A stretch of DNA of 64,000 nucleotides, taken from the NCBI RefSeq assembly GCF_012676905.1, contig NZ_CP051428.1, positions 4,771,001-4,835,000 on the forward strand, given 5' to 3'. This document shows positions 22,684 to 31,279 of the stretch, in pieces. This DNA is from Paenibacillus albicereus (GTDB lineage Bacteria > Bacillota > Bacilli > Paenibacillales > Paenibacillaceae). Every line of letters starts with the position of its first letter. Positions within the stretch are counted from its first letter, which is position 1. The notes under the pieces were generated by a model, which did not search any database, had not been told where the DNA came from, and worked only from the letters and a program-made list of their open reading frames with translations. The translations under genes and the position numbers were made by a program.

Positions 22684-22734
22684 AAAAAAACGAAAAGAGA
22701 GCCCTGCGCGCGAAAAATCGCGCGCATGCTCTCT
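22684..22734 (-). terminator. Riboswitch-controlled terminator ahead of ywlG
   Basis: On the minus strand a long hairpin (outer arms AGAGAG/CTCTCT, inner arms TGCGCGCGA/TCGCGCGCA, 22696-22734) is followed by TTTT, CG and seven T residues. It starts directly at the 3' edge of the ZTP-type aptamer and is the likely expression platform. Confidence 0.8.
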
Positions 22735-22804
22735 GCCCAGGCGACCGGCCGTATGTTCCGATGCTCCATCGTGGTTGGACCCACTTCGTCGCCAGTCACA
22801 TCGG
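22734..22804 (-). promoter_or_regulatory. ZTP (pfl motif) riboswitch aptamer
   Basis: The minus strand contains the conserved blocks of the ZMP/ZTP riboswitch in order: GTGACTGGCG (22790-22799), a GTGG-loop-CCAC hairpin, TGGAGCATCGG, and the terminal CGCCTGGGCA pseudoknot block (22734-22743). CCGATG at the 5' end pairs with CATCGG. This class senses ZTP/ZMP, which rise when 10-formyl-THF is short, and normally switches genes on. That fits control of ywlG-glyA. The ligand is inferred from the motif. Confidence 0.88.
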
Positions 22805-22825
22805 AAACCGTTGTTGCTTGCCCTC

Positions 22826-22855
22826 ATCATAGCCTACCGCAAAGAAGGCTGTCAA
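22826..22855 (-). promoter_or_regulatory. Sigma-A promoter of the ywlG-glyA unit
   Basis: On the minus strand a consensus TTGACA (22850-22855) and TATGAT (22826-22831) are 18 bp apart. Transcription would begin near 22819, just before the riboswitch aptamer. Confidence 0.8.
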
Positions 22856-23004
22856 TCCTCGAAAGCTGCCTGCCATCGCCTTCCCGGGATATTGAAAAGA
22901 GCCGGAAGGCAAGGTTCATTTTCAAGCACAAGCCGGCTTTGCGGAGGAAGGGACCACGGCGAAAAGCAGCGCTGTGGGCGGGGACAAGCTCGGCCACGCC
23001 GGAC

Positions 23005-23586
23005 TCAGTCCTTCGACCCGTCGCTCAGCCGCCGCAAGACGGCCCGCACCGCCTCCCGAATTTCCGCCGCGCTGGCCTCGTACTCCTCCAGCGGGCCTCC
23101 GAACGGATCGGCGATGTCGCCGCCGCCGCGCAGCGCCCGCTCCAGCTCGGCCAGCCGCAGCTCCAGCCCGGGATCGGGCTGCCGGCCGAGCGATCGCTCC
23201 ATTTCGCGTTCCCCGTGCAGACGGTCCAGCTCCGCCAGACGGTCGCCCGCCGCATATTCGAGCAGCGTATGCAGCTTGCCCGCCGCCTCCGGATAGGCGC
23301 CCAGCAGCGCCCGGCGATGCGAGCCCGTCATCGCGAGAATGAGGTCCGCCCAGCGGACCTGGTCTTTGCTGACCGGCTTCGAGACGCCGTCATGCTCGAT
23401 GCCGGAGCGTCGGAGCACCTCCCGCGCATGGCGGGATATCGGCATGCCCGCGGAAGCCGCCACGCCGGCAGAGCGCACCTCGAGCTCGACGCCTGCGGCC
23501 GCGGCCTCGGCGCGCAGCAGCGCTTCGGCCATCGGCGAACGGCATGTATTTCCTGTGCAGACGACCAGGATGCGTACCGGTTTCAT
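23005..23586 (-). CDS. ywlE: Low-molecular-weight protein tyrosine/arginine phosphatase YwlE-like
   Basis: The CX5R phosphate loop reads VVCTGNTCRSPMAEAL at the N-terminus, and the general-acid Asp is in DPFGGPLEEY near the C-terminus. In Bacillus, YwlE dephosphorylates phospho-arginine on proteins; the second Thr of CTGNTCRS matches that subgroup. The ATG at 23586 follows GGAGG by 9 nt, and the longer frame contains that ribosome site. At 193 residues it is longer than the usual 150, with extra Ala/Glu/Arg-rich sequence between the core and the acid loop. Confidence 0.9.
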   Translation of the reverse strand: MKPVRILVVCTGNTCRSPMAEALLRAEAAAAGVELEVRSAGVAASAGMPISRHAREVLRRSGIEHDGVSKPVSKDQVRWADLILAMTGSHRRALLGAYPEAAGKLHTLLEYAAGDRLAELDRLHGEREMERSLGRQPDPGLELRLAELERALRGGGDIADPFGGPLEEYEASAAEIREAVRAVLRRLSDGSKD

Positions 23587-23619
23587 CAGATCGAGCCTCC
23601 TTTTCCCCGGCACCCCCGA

Positions 23620-24189
23620 CTAGAGCAGGAACAGGATGCCGAAGGTCATCAAAATCGCGCCGCCCGCAGCCTCCCCGTAGCTGCCGAGGCTGCGGCCGAT
23701 GCGCCGGCCGGCCAGCAGCCCCAGCACGGACATCAGACCGCCGGCAAGGCCGAAAAGCAGAATGGTCATCAGCGCGTCGGCGGCGAACATGCCGAGCGAG
23801 ATGCCGACGGAAAACGAGTCCACGCTCACGCTGAGCGCGAACAGCAGCAGGCCGCCCGCCTTGCGGTGGTCGGCGAAGGATGGGCCCAGCTCCTCCCCGC
23901 CCCGAAGCGATGCGAGCAGCATATGCCCTCCCAGCAGAAGCAGCAGCAGCCCGGCCACCAGCGTCGCCACATGGCCGAGCAGCAGGCTCATGTATTGTCC
24001 CGCTGCGATGCCGAGCAGCGGCATGAGGACGTGGAACAGTCCGATGACGGCGCTCAGCTTGAGGATGTCGAGCAGCCGGATGCCGCGCATGCCGATGCCG
24101 ACTCCGAGCGAGAACGCGTCCATCCCGAGCGCGAGCGCCATGATGAGGAGCGTAAGCAGCTGTCCTTCGTGCAGAGTAGCTTCCAACAT
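23620..24189 (-). CDS. mntP: Manganese efflux pump MntP
   Basis: MntP-type pumps export Mn2+. The 189-residue protein has six membrane helices and the family's repeated acidic signatures: LALGMDAFSLGVGIGMRG in helix 1 and ALSVSVDSFSVGISLGMF in the second half. The ATG at 24189 is preceded by GGGGAG at 9 nt; the 50-codon upstream extension is not supported. The stop codon lies 33 nt before the ywlE start, so the two are probably co-transcribed. No yybP-ykoY manganese riboswitch was recognised upstream; tandem repeats lie there instead. Confidence 0.93.
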   Translation of the reverse strand: MLEATLHEGQLLTLLIMALALGMDAFSLGVGIGMRGIRLLDILKLSAVIGLFHVLMPLLGIAAGQYMSLLLGHVATLVAGLLLLLLGGHMLLASLRGGEELGPSFADHRKAGGLLLFALSVSVDSFSVGISLGMFAADALMTILLFGLAGGLMSVLGLLAGRRIGRSLGSYGEAAGGAILMTFGILFLL

Positions 24190-24356
24190 GGTCGCGATCT
24201 CCCCTTGTCCGATGGCTTGTTCTATCCAGCCTATGCGGACAAGGGAATGGAATATGATTAGCTTGGCCTGCGATTCCGCGCGCCGGTCCGAGGGGAGAAG
24301 ACGAGGGCCGGATACGGATGCAGACGGGATCGGAAGCAAACTCAGCTCCGCGGACG

Positions 24357-24541
24357 GTTGCCGAGACCTTGCGCGATTGCCGCTCCGCGAAGAGTTGCCG
24401 AGACCTTGCGCAATTGCCGTTCCGCGAAGAGTTGCCGAGACCTTGCGCGATTGCCGCTCCGCGAAGAGTTGCCGAGACCTTGCGCAATTGCCGCTCCGTA
24501 AGGAGTTGCCGAGACCTTGCGCGATTGCCGCTCCGCGGACG
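24357..24541. repeat. Five tandem 37-bp repeats upstream of mntP
   Basis: Copies begin at 24357, 24394, 24431, 24468 and 24505, each starting GTTGCCGAGACCTTGCG. Copies 1, 3 and 5 continue CGATTGCCG while 2 and 4 continue CAATTGCCG, so the array is also a 74-bp higher-order repeat. The spacing is exact and there is no spacer sequence, so it is not CRISPR. Function is unknown. Confidence 0.95.
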
Positions 24542-24687
24542 GATCCACTTTCCGATTCCGCTGAAGCCCAGGTTCCTTTGATCTTGATTTCAAAATGGAA
24601 GGAACCCGGCCTTCAAGGGAACCGCTGACGCTTCTCCAAGTGGATTCCGTCCCCGTCCCCTCCGCTCACGCTCGCCTCCAGAGCCTG

Positions 24688-24988
24688 CTGCCTGCGGGAC
24701 GTCAGTCGAGAAGCTCGACCCTGCCCCCCGCTGCCTCTTTTCGCCTTCGGCTGCCTGCGGGACGTCAGTCGAGAAGCTCGACCTTGCCCCCCGCAGCCTC
24801 TTTTCGCCTTCGGCTGCCTGCGGGACGTCAGTCGAGAAGCTCGACCCTGCCTCCCGCAGCCTTTTTTCGCCTTCGGCTGCCTGCGGGACGTCAGTCGAGA
24901 AGCTCGACCCTGCCCCCCGCTGCCTCTTTTCGCCTTCGGCTGCCTGCGGAACGTCAGTCGAGAAGCTCGACCCTGCCCCCCGCAGCCT
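24688..24988. repeat. Five tandem 63-bp repeats at the ywlC 3' end
   Basis: Units start at 24688, 24751, 24814, 24877 and 24940 with CTGCCTGCGG. Each contains the dyad GTCGAG-AAG-CTCGAC. The fifth unit includes the last codons and stop of ywlC, so four further copies of the ywlC terminus lie downstream of the gene. The unit length is a multiple of three, which creates a false plus-strand reading frame. Confidence 0.95.
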
Positions 24989-26099
24989 TAGACAATCGAT
25001 TCATCAACGCGAGGCCGATGCCGTCCGGCGGACAGCCCTCCGCCCAGATAAGCTCCGCGCCGCGCTCGTCGAACTCGCGCAGGACGGCGTACAGCGACTG
25101 CGCCGCCGTCTCCAGCGCCGCCAGCGAGCCGCAAGCGAGCACGATGTCGGCGCGGTAGGCGTCCGCCGTCTCCTCATAGGCAAGGATGCCGACCCGCCGG
25201 CCGTGGCCGCGCGCCTCGTCGGCCGCGGCCTGGATCGTTGCGCGCACCCGCTCGCGCGGACCGGCAACCAGCCGCATCTCCCCGCGCGGCGCGTAATGCG
25301 CGTACTTCATGCCGGGCGAGCGCGGAGCGGAGCCGGGCCCGCCCGCGCCCTCGAGAGCATCCCTGCCTGTCTGGAAGGCAAGCTCCGGATCCGCGTGTCC
25401 GCCCGCTGGAGCCGCCTCAAGCTGCACGTCGAACCCCGCCGCGCGCAGCTGTTCCGGCGTCACCCCGCCCGGCCGCAGGATGCGGACCGAGCCGGGGCCG
25501 GCGCATTCGGCGACGGTGGACTCCAGGCCGACGCCCGTCGGCCCGCCGTCCACGATGCCGGAGATGCGTCCGGCCAGGTCTTCCTGGACGTGCCGCGCCG
25601 CCGTCGGACTCGGCCGACCCGAACGGTTCGCACTCGGGGCCGCCACCGGACAGCCTGCCGCGCGGATGAGCCGCAACGCCACCTCATGGTCCGGCATGCG
25701 CACGGCGACCGTATCCAGTCCTGCGGTCACGCGAGGAGACACAGAGCCGGGCAAGGCGCGCAGGACGAGCGTAAGCGGGCCTGGCCAAAACCGCTCCGCC
25801 AGCCGGAGCTCGGTCTCGTTCAGCGGCCGGACCAGCCCTACGAGCTGCTCCATGCCGGCGATGTGCACGATGAGCGGGTTGTCGGACGGACGCCCTTTGG
25901 CCCGGAACACCTGCTCCACCGCCTCGGAGCTGCGGGCATCCGCCCCAAGCCCGTATACCGTCTCGGTCGGAAACGCGACCGTCCCGCCGGCGGCCAGCAG
26001 GGCGGCCGCCTCGTTCAGCTCGGCCTCCGTCAGCGCCGCCCCTTCCTGAGAGGGCCAGCGCTTCGTCGGCCGGATCGTTTCGTGAAGCTTGTCTGACAT
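24954..26099 (-). CDS. ywlC: Threonylcarbamoyl-AMP synthase (Sua5/YwlC)
   Basis: This enzyme makes threonylcarbamoyl-AMP from Thr, bicarbonate and ATP for the t6A37 modification of ANN-decoding tRNAs. The YrdC domain (about 15-220) shows TVAFPTETVYGLGADA, KGRPSDNPLIVHI, FWPGPLTLVL, VAVRMPDH and PVAAPSANRSGRPSPT. The C-terminal Sua5 domain (about 245-381) follows a Gly/Ala/Pro-rich linker. The ATG at 26099 (MSDKLHETIRP) gives 381 residues; the ribosome site is weak. The last codons lie inside a 63-bp tandem repeat, so the C-terminus may have been rewritten by repeat expansion. Confidence 0.94.
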   Translation of the reverse strand: MSDKLHETIRPTKRWPSQEGAALTEAELNEAAALLAAGGTVAFPTETVYGLGADARSSEAVEQVFRAKGRPSDNPLIVHIAGMEQLVGLVRPLNETELRLAERFWPGPLTLVLRALPGSVSPRVTAGLDTVAVRMPDHEVALRLIRAAGCPVAAPSANRSGRPSPTAARHVQEDLAGRISGIVDGGPTGVGLESTVAECAGPGSVRILRPGGVTPEQLRAAGFDVQLEAAPAGGHADPELAFQTGRDALEGAGGPGSAPRSPGMKYAHYAPRGEMRLVAGPRERVRATIQAAADEARGHGRRVGILAYEETADAYRADIVLACGSLAALETAAQSLYAVLREFDERGAELIWAEGCPPDGIGLALMNRLSKAAGGRVELLD

Positions 26100-26274
26100 G
26101 CGATCATCCCATCCATCTGCTGCTTTTTTGCTTGCTATCAGTATACCCTTCCTCCACGGCTCCGTCCAAGGCCGCCATCGAAGGCCGCAGCGCTGCAACG
26201 CGCGAGGCCGAAGCGATCCGCTGCCTCGGCCCGCATAGGACGAAGCCAGGCTCGGCGTCCATTCGGGCCAAAAA

Positions 26275-26308
26275 AGAGACGGACACCGCGTTGGCGGTGC
26301 CCGTCTCT
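26275..26308 (-). terminator. Terminator of spoIIR
   Basis: A 15-bp stem with arms AGAGACGGGCACCGC and GCGGTGTCCGTCTCT (one G-T pair) and a 4-nt loop is followed by TTTTT on the minus strand. It lies 16 nt past the spoIIR stop codon. Confidence 0.9.
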
Positions 26309-26324
26309 CCTCTCGATGACTGCC

Positions 26325-27089
26325 TTAGGCAAACAGGCCGCGCAGGAAGGAAAACAGCGACTCCAGCAGCTCCCAGACGAAAAACTTCGCCTGCGGTGCC
26401 TCGCCCGGCTCTGCTGCCGCCGCTGCGCCGTCCTGCACGGAATCGGTCGCCTGCACGGCTCCGCCCTTGGCAGCGGCCGCTTCCGCCTTCGGCACCGCCT
26501 CGCCGGAGTCCGAGTCGACGAAGCACAGCGGCGGGAACAGCACGCACCACCAGTTCTGTCCGGCGCCTTCGCCGAGCGTGATGCGCAGCGCTTCGTAATC
26601 GCCGGCGGGATAGACCTTCTCCCCATAAATCTTGGTCGGAAATTCCGCGAGTCCGAGCTCGGCCTTGAAGCCGTAGTCGAAGCCGCGCGCTTGCAGCTTC
26701 CGGGCCACGACCGCTTCGATGTCGCCCATGCGGGCCTGGAGCGCCGCGCGGGCTTGCTCGATCGTCTGCGGACCGGCGGCCCAGCCGTTCATCTCGGCTA
26801 CGACCGCATCGCGGACGGCGCGCTTGACGGCTTGATCGACCGCCGAATCCGAATTGGCGAGAATGCGCAGGCGGATCGCTTCGTTCGGGATGCCGCCTGG
26901 CGCGATCGCCGCGTTTTCCCGCACGGACTCCCAGCTCATGAGCAGCACGGCCAGGCTGACGAGCAGATACAGATGGGAGAGGCGGAACGGGAAGCGGTAC
27001 GCATGCGGCGCGGCGGCATAAGGACGACGGACGGAAGAATAGGAAGGAGTGCGAGAGACGGAAGAATAGGAAAGGGATGATCCAAGCAT
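26325..27089 (-). CDS. spoIIR: Stage II sporulation protein R
   Basis: SpoIIR is made in the forespore under sigma-F, secreted into the intermembrane space, and triggers SpoIIGA to process pro-sigma-E in the mother cell. The 254-residue protein has an N-terminal anchor (LSHLYLLVSLAVLLMSW, about 37-53), then IPNEAIRLRILANSDSAVDQAVKRAVRDAVV and IYGEKVYPAGDYEALRITLGEGAGQNWWCVLFPPLCFVD, which are family signatures. A C-terminal Ala/Glu-rich region ends in FVWELLESLFSFLRGLF. The ATG at 27089 has GAGGAG 8 nt upstream. Presence of this gene implies sporulation. Confidence 0.96.
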   Translation of the reverse strand: MLGSSLSYSSVSRTPSYSSVRRPYAAAPHAYRFPFRLSHLYLLVSLAVLLMSWESVRENAAIAPGGIPNEAIRLRILANSDSAVDQAVKRAVRDAVVAEMNGWAAGPQTIEQARAALQARMGDIEAVVARKLQARGFDYGFKAELGLAEFPTKIYGEKVYPAGDYEALRITLGEGAGQNWWCVLFPPLCFVDSDSGEAVPKAEAAAAKGGAVQATDSVQDGAAAAAEPGEAPQAKFFVWELLESLFSFLRGLFA

Positions 27090-27219
27090 GACACAAGCTC
27101 CTCTCGGGCACCCGTCGGCACCGCCGCTTGCGTTCCGGAACGCTTTCTACCCCCAGTATGGTCCGTCTCCGACTCTTCTAAACGCGCCGGTCTGAAAAAA
27201 GAGAATGATAGACGAAAAG

Positions 27220-27249
27220 GTCCCGCTCTCGACCGTTCGAGAGCGGGAC
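27220..27249 (-). terminator. Terminator of prmC
   Basis: A 13-bp perfect stem (GTCCCGCTCTCGA and complement) with a 4-nt loop is followed by CTTTTC on the minus strand, 10 nt past the prmC stop codon. Confidence 0.85.
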
Positions 27250-27258
27250 GCGGAGCTG

Positions 27259-28329
27259 CTAGCGGGTGCGCGTCGCGACGACGTGACGCTCGATCCCGCC
27301 GTAGTCGGTCACGATCCGGATGTCGTCCCACCCGCCGATCGCCTCCAGCAGTCCGGCGACCTGCCGGGACTGGCCGATGCCGAGCTCGAAGGCGACGAGG
27401 CGCGGCAGCTCGGCCATGGCGCGCAGCTGTTCCGCCATCCGGCGGTACGGATCGAGCCCGTCCGTCCCGCCGTCCAGCGCGAGACGGGGCTCGTAGTTCC
27501 GCACCTCCGGCTGCAGCCCAGCCAGGTCCGCGGCCGGAATGTAGGGCGGATTGGAGACGAGGATGTCGACCGCAAGCCCTTGGAAGGGCGAGCCGCTGTC
27601 CGGCAGGAAGGGAGCGAGCAGGTCCCCCTCCGCGAAACCGCGCATCGGGGCGGCAAGCCGCTGCGCATTGGCGCGAGCGACGGCCAGCGCGGCCGGCGAC
27701 AGATCGGAGGCGTACACCTGCCAGCCCGGACGCTCGGCCGCCAGCGTCAGCGCGATCGCTCCGCTGCCGGTGCCGACATCGAGCGCAACCGGTCCGACGG
27801 CCGCCTCGGCGGGGGCCGTGCCGCGAGCGACGTTGTCCGCCGGGCCGCGCGGCCCAGCGTGCAGCGCCTGCTCGGCCGCGCGGGCAGAGCCTTTCGCCTC
27901 CGGCCACAACCGGTCGGCCGCCTGCAGCACGGCCTCGACGAGCAGCTCCGTCTCCGGACGAGGGATGAGCACGGCCGGCGACACGGCGAACGCCCGTCCG
28001 TAGAACCACTGCTCGCCGGCAATATACTGCGCCGGCTCTCCCCGGCCCTTGCGCCGGATCGCTTCGTTCCACGCCGCTTCCCGCTCGGCAGGGAAAGGCT
28101 CCCGCGCCCCGAGCATGAGCTCGGTCCGGCTGCGTCCGAGCACATGCTGCAGCAGCAGCGAGACGTTGTCCTCCGGCTCGTCTACGCCAAGCCCCGCCAG
28201 GTAAGCCGCCGCGCGGCGCTTCGCCTCGGCGATCGTCGCTCCCTCCGGCAGCTCGTGCTCCCGGGCCGTCTCCAGCGCCTCTCGACGCGCTGCGCCCTCC
28301 GCTGCGTCCGCCGGCCTCCCATGCTCCAT
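27259..28329 (-). CDS. prmC: Peptide chain release factor N5-glutamine methyltransferase
   Basis: PrmC methylates the Gln of the GGQ motif in release factors, using S-adenosylmethionine. The N-terminal helical domain ends at VLIPRPETELLVEAVL. The Rossmann fold has DVGTGSGAIALTLA and the catalytic SNPPYIP. At 356 residues it is longer than the usual 280-290; about 40 extra residues rich in Ala, Gly and Pro sit between PETELLVEAVLQAADRLW and the SAM motif. It follows its substrate gene prfA, though a hairpin lies between them. Confidence 0.95.
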   Translation of the reverse strand: MEHGRPADAAEGAARREALETAREHELPEGATIAEAKRRAAAYLAGLGVDEPEDNVSLLLQHVLGRSRTELMLGAREPFPAEREAAWNEAIRRKGRGEPAQYIAGEQWFYGRAFAVSPAVLIPRPETELLVEAVLQAADRLWPEAKGSARAAEQALHAGPRGPADNVARGTAPAEAAVGPVALDVGTGSGAIALTLAAERPGWQVYASDLSPAALAVARANAQRLAAPMRGFAEGDLLAPFLPDSGSPFQGLAVDILVSNPPYIPAADLAGLQPEVRNYEPRLALDGGTDGLDPYRRMAEQLRAMAELPRLVAFELGIGQSRQVAGLLEAIGGWDDIRIVTDYGGIERHVVATRTR

Positions 28330-28412
28330 GCTCCCCGCCCCTTTCGTTTTCGCTTGTCCATATGATCCGACTGCGGTTCCGCCCCATGAATTCCAAGAAG
28401 TCTGTCCGCCAA

Positions 28413-28444
28413 AAGAAGCTCCTCCCGGACGGGAGGAGCTTCTT
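28413..28444 (-). terminator. Terminator-like hairpin between prfA and prmC
   Basis: A 14-bp stem (AAGAAGCTCCTCCC and complement) with a 4-nt loop is followed by TTGG on the minus strand, the stem itself adding TTCTT. It could end or attenuate transcription from prfA into prmC. Confidence 0.65.
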
Positions 28445-28550
28445 CGCTTCGCTTGCGCGCCTGCTCGGGGCCGTCTCCGGCCGGCGTCGGCACGTCATGC
28501 CGGCACCGCCGCCGGCCTCCCCTTCACTCCGGGGCGCCCGGCGGCTTCGA

Positions 28551-29624
28551 TCAGGCGAGGTTTTCCTTTTCGAGCAGCTCCGCTTGCTCCGCTACCGACA
28601 GAGAGTTGATGATCTCCGTCATGTCGCCGTTCATAACGGAGTCGAGCCGGTGCAGCGTCAGGCCGATGCGGTGATCGGTCACCCGGCTCTGCGGGAAGTT
28701 GTACGTGCGGATGCGCTCGCTGCGGTCGCCCGTGCCGACCTTGCTCTTGCGCTCGCCGGCGATCTTCGCTTCCTCTTCCTGGCGATGGATGTCGTAGATG
28801 CGGGCGCGCAGCACCTGCAGCGCCTTGGCCTTGTTCTCGTTCTGCGACTTGCCGTCCTGGCACGTCGCCACGATGCCGGTCGGCACGTGCGTGACGCGCA
28901 CGGCGGACTTGGTCGTGTTGACGGACTGGCCGCCCGCGCCGCTGGAGCAGAACGTGTCGACGCGGATGTCCTTGTCGAGAATCTCGACCTCGACCTCCTC
29001 GACCTCCGGCATGACCGCCACCGTCGACGTCGACGTATGGATGCGGCCGCCGGACTCCGTGACCGGGATGCGCTGCACGCGATGGGCGCCGCTCTCGAAC
29101 TTGAGCTTGCTGTAGGCGCCCTTGCCGGACACCTTGAAGATGACTTCCTTGAAGCCGCCGAGATCGCTCTCGCTCGCGTCCATCAGCTCGACGCGCCAGC
29201 CCTGGGACTCCGAGAAGCGGGTGTACATGCGGTACAGGTCCGACGCGAACAGCGCCGCCTCGTCGCCGCCGGCCGCGCCGCGGATCTCGACGATGACGTT
29301 CTTGTCGTCGTTGGGGTCCTTGGGCAGCAGCAGGACGCGCACTTCCTCCGCGAGCTCCTCGAGCCGCTCGCCGAGCTCCTCCAGCTCCATCTTGACCATC
29401 TCGCGCATCTCGTCGTCGAGCTTCTCCGCCTGCATCGCCTTGGCATCCTCGTACTGGGCATGCACTTGCTTGTATTCCGCATAAGCGTCGTATGCGCCCT
29501 GCAGATCCGACTGCTCCTTGGAAAGATCGCGCAGCCGCTTGGGATCGCTGGCGACATCCGGATCGCACAGCAGCTCGCTCAGCTTATCGTACCGGTCGGC
29601 CAGCGCCTGTAATCGGTCCAACAC
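28551..29624 (-). CDS. prfA: Peptide chain release factor 1
   Basis: RF1 releases the peptide at UAA and UAG codons. The stop-codon reading tripeptide is Pro-Val-Thr in [15 protein letters not shown], the usual RF1 position, and the catalytic GGQ loop is [17 protein letters not shown], target of PrmC. The length (357) is standard. The N-terminal coiled-coil region is very acidic, as in the family. Confidence 0.98.
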   Translation of the reverse strand: MLDRLQALADRYDKLSELLCDPDVASDPKRLRDLSKEQSDLQGAYDAYAEYKQVHAQYEDAKAMQAEKLDDEMREMVKMELEELGERLEELAEEVRVLLLPKDPNDDKNVIVEIRGAAGGDEAALFASDLYRMYTRFSESQGWRVELMDASESDLGGFKEVIFKVSGKGAYSKLKFESGAHRVQRIPVTESGGRIHTSTSTVAVMPEVEEVEVEILDKDIRVDTFCSSGAGGQSVNTTKSAVRVTHVPTGIVATCQDGKSQNENKAKALQVLRARIYDIHRQEEEAKIAGERKSKVGTGDRSERIRTYNFPQSRVTDHRIGLTLHRLDSVMNGDMTEIINSLSVAEQAELLEKENLA

Positions 29625-29727
29625 CAGACTTCACCTCTGTATGGAATTCGTATCGAATTGTTCTCGTAAAATGCCTTGCCCTTCATTATACCATATATGA
29701 CAAGAGAACATAAACGGTCATGCGAAA

Positions 29728-29748
29728 AGCCCCGCGAGAGCCGGGGCT
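29728..29748 (-). terminator. Terminator of ychF
   Basis: Arms AGCCCCG and CGGGGCT are followed by TTTT on the minus strand, about 40 nt past the ychF stop codon. Confidence 0.75.
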
Positions 29749-29789
29749 CCTGCAGGGCCTTGTCCCGTCCGGGCGCGGCACGGACCGTC

Positions 29790-30890
<1,101 letters not shown>

Positions 30891-30968
30891 TGGGAACAAC
30901 TCCTTCACATTCTCTGAATCATCTAGGTGCCATTATACATGACGCGGGCGCAATGATAAAGATAAGCG

Positions 30969-31190
30969 CTAGCCGAGCCGCCTCTGGGCCCGGCCCCCGG
31001 GGACGCCTGCCGGATGCGCGGCCAGGATGCCGTCGAGCCGGAACGTCCTCGGCAGGCGCTTCTCCCGATCGAAGCCATGCGCCCAGGCTTCGTCCACCCG
31101 CGTCAGCCGCACGATGCGGCGCGTCAGCCTGCCGTCCGCATCCGCATAGATCAATTCCACGTCGCGTCCGATCCATTTGCTTAGGTTCAT
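30969..31190 (-). CDS. Small WYL-like domain protein, 73 residues
   Basis: The product MNLSKWIGRDVELIYADADG followed by LTRRIVRLTRV and LPRTFRLDGILAAHP resembles a minimal WYL-type beta-barrel module: an aromatic/basic strand, a repeat-forming Arg/Val strand and a final RTFRLD motif. Free-standing members are short and poorly characterised; WYL domains usually sense nucleic acids or ligands. AAGGGAG lies 9 nt before the ATG. A strong inverted repeat sits just upstream. I am moderately confident of the fold and make no claim on function. Confidence 0.65.
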   Translation of the reverse strand: MNLSKWIGRDVELIYADADGRLTRRIVRLTRVDEAWAHGFDREKRLPRTFRLDGILAAHPAGVPGGRAQRRLG

Positions 31191-31220
31191 CCCGGGCCGC
31201 TCCCTTCGCGAGTCAAAAAA

Positions 31221-31265
31221 AGAACATACATTCGTATATTTATTATATACGCGAATGTATGTTCT
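31221..31265. promoter_or_regulatory. Long inverted repeat with LexA-box-like arms
   Basis: The 14-bp arms AGAACATACATTCG (31221-31234) and its complement (31252-31265) flank an AT-rich centre containing TATAAT on the minus strand. Each arm is one base from the Firmicute SOS core GAAC-N4-GTTC. Seven T residues follow on the minus strand (31214-31220), so it might instead be a terminator for the lipoprotein gene. The role is undecided. Confidence 0.5.
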
Positions 31266-31279
31266 TATGCAAAGGGAAT

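Noticed and set aside
24190-24356. A manganese (yybP-ykoY) riboswitch before mntP
   Set aside because: I looked for the conserved paired GGGGAGUA and CUACC-type blocks and did not find them.
24357-24988. Possible CRISPR array
   Set aside because: Both arrays are strictly head-to-tail without unique spacers and there are no cas genes nearby.
24595-25158. A plus-strand open frame with five repeats of a 21-residue unit
   Set aside because: It is produced by the 63-bp tandem DNA repeat and overlaps the ywlC end; there is no ribosome site or protein-like composition.
26936-28498. A 520-codon minus-strand frame over prmC and spoIIR
   Set aside because: It is out of frame with both genes, which have clear motifs; the translation is low-complexity Arg/Gly/Ala.
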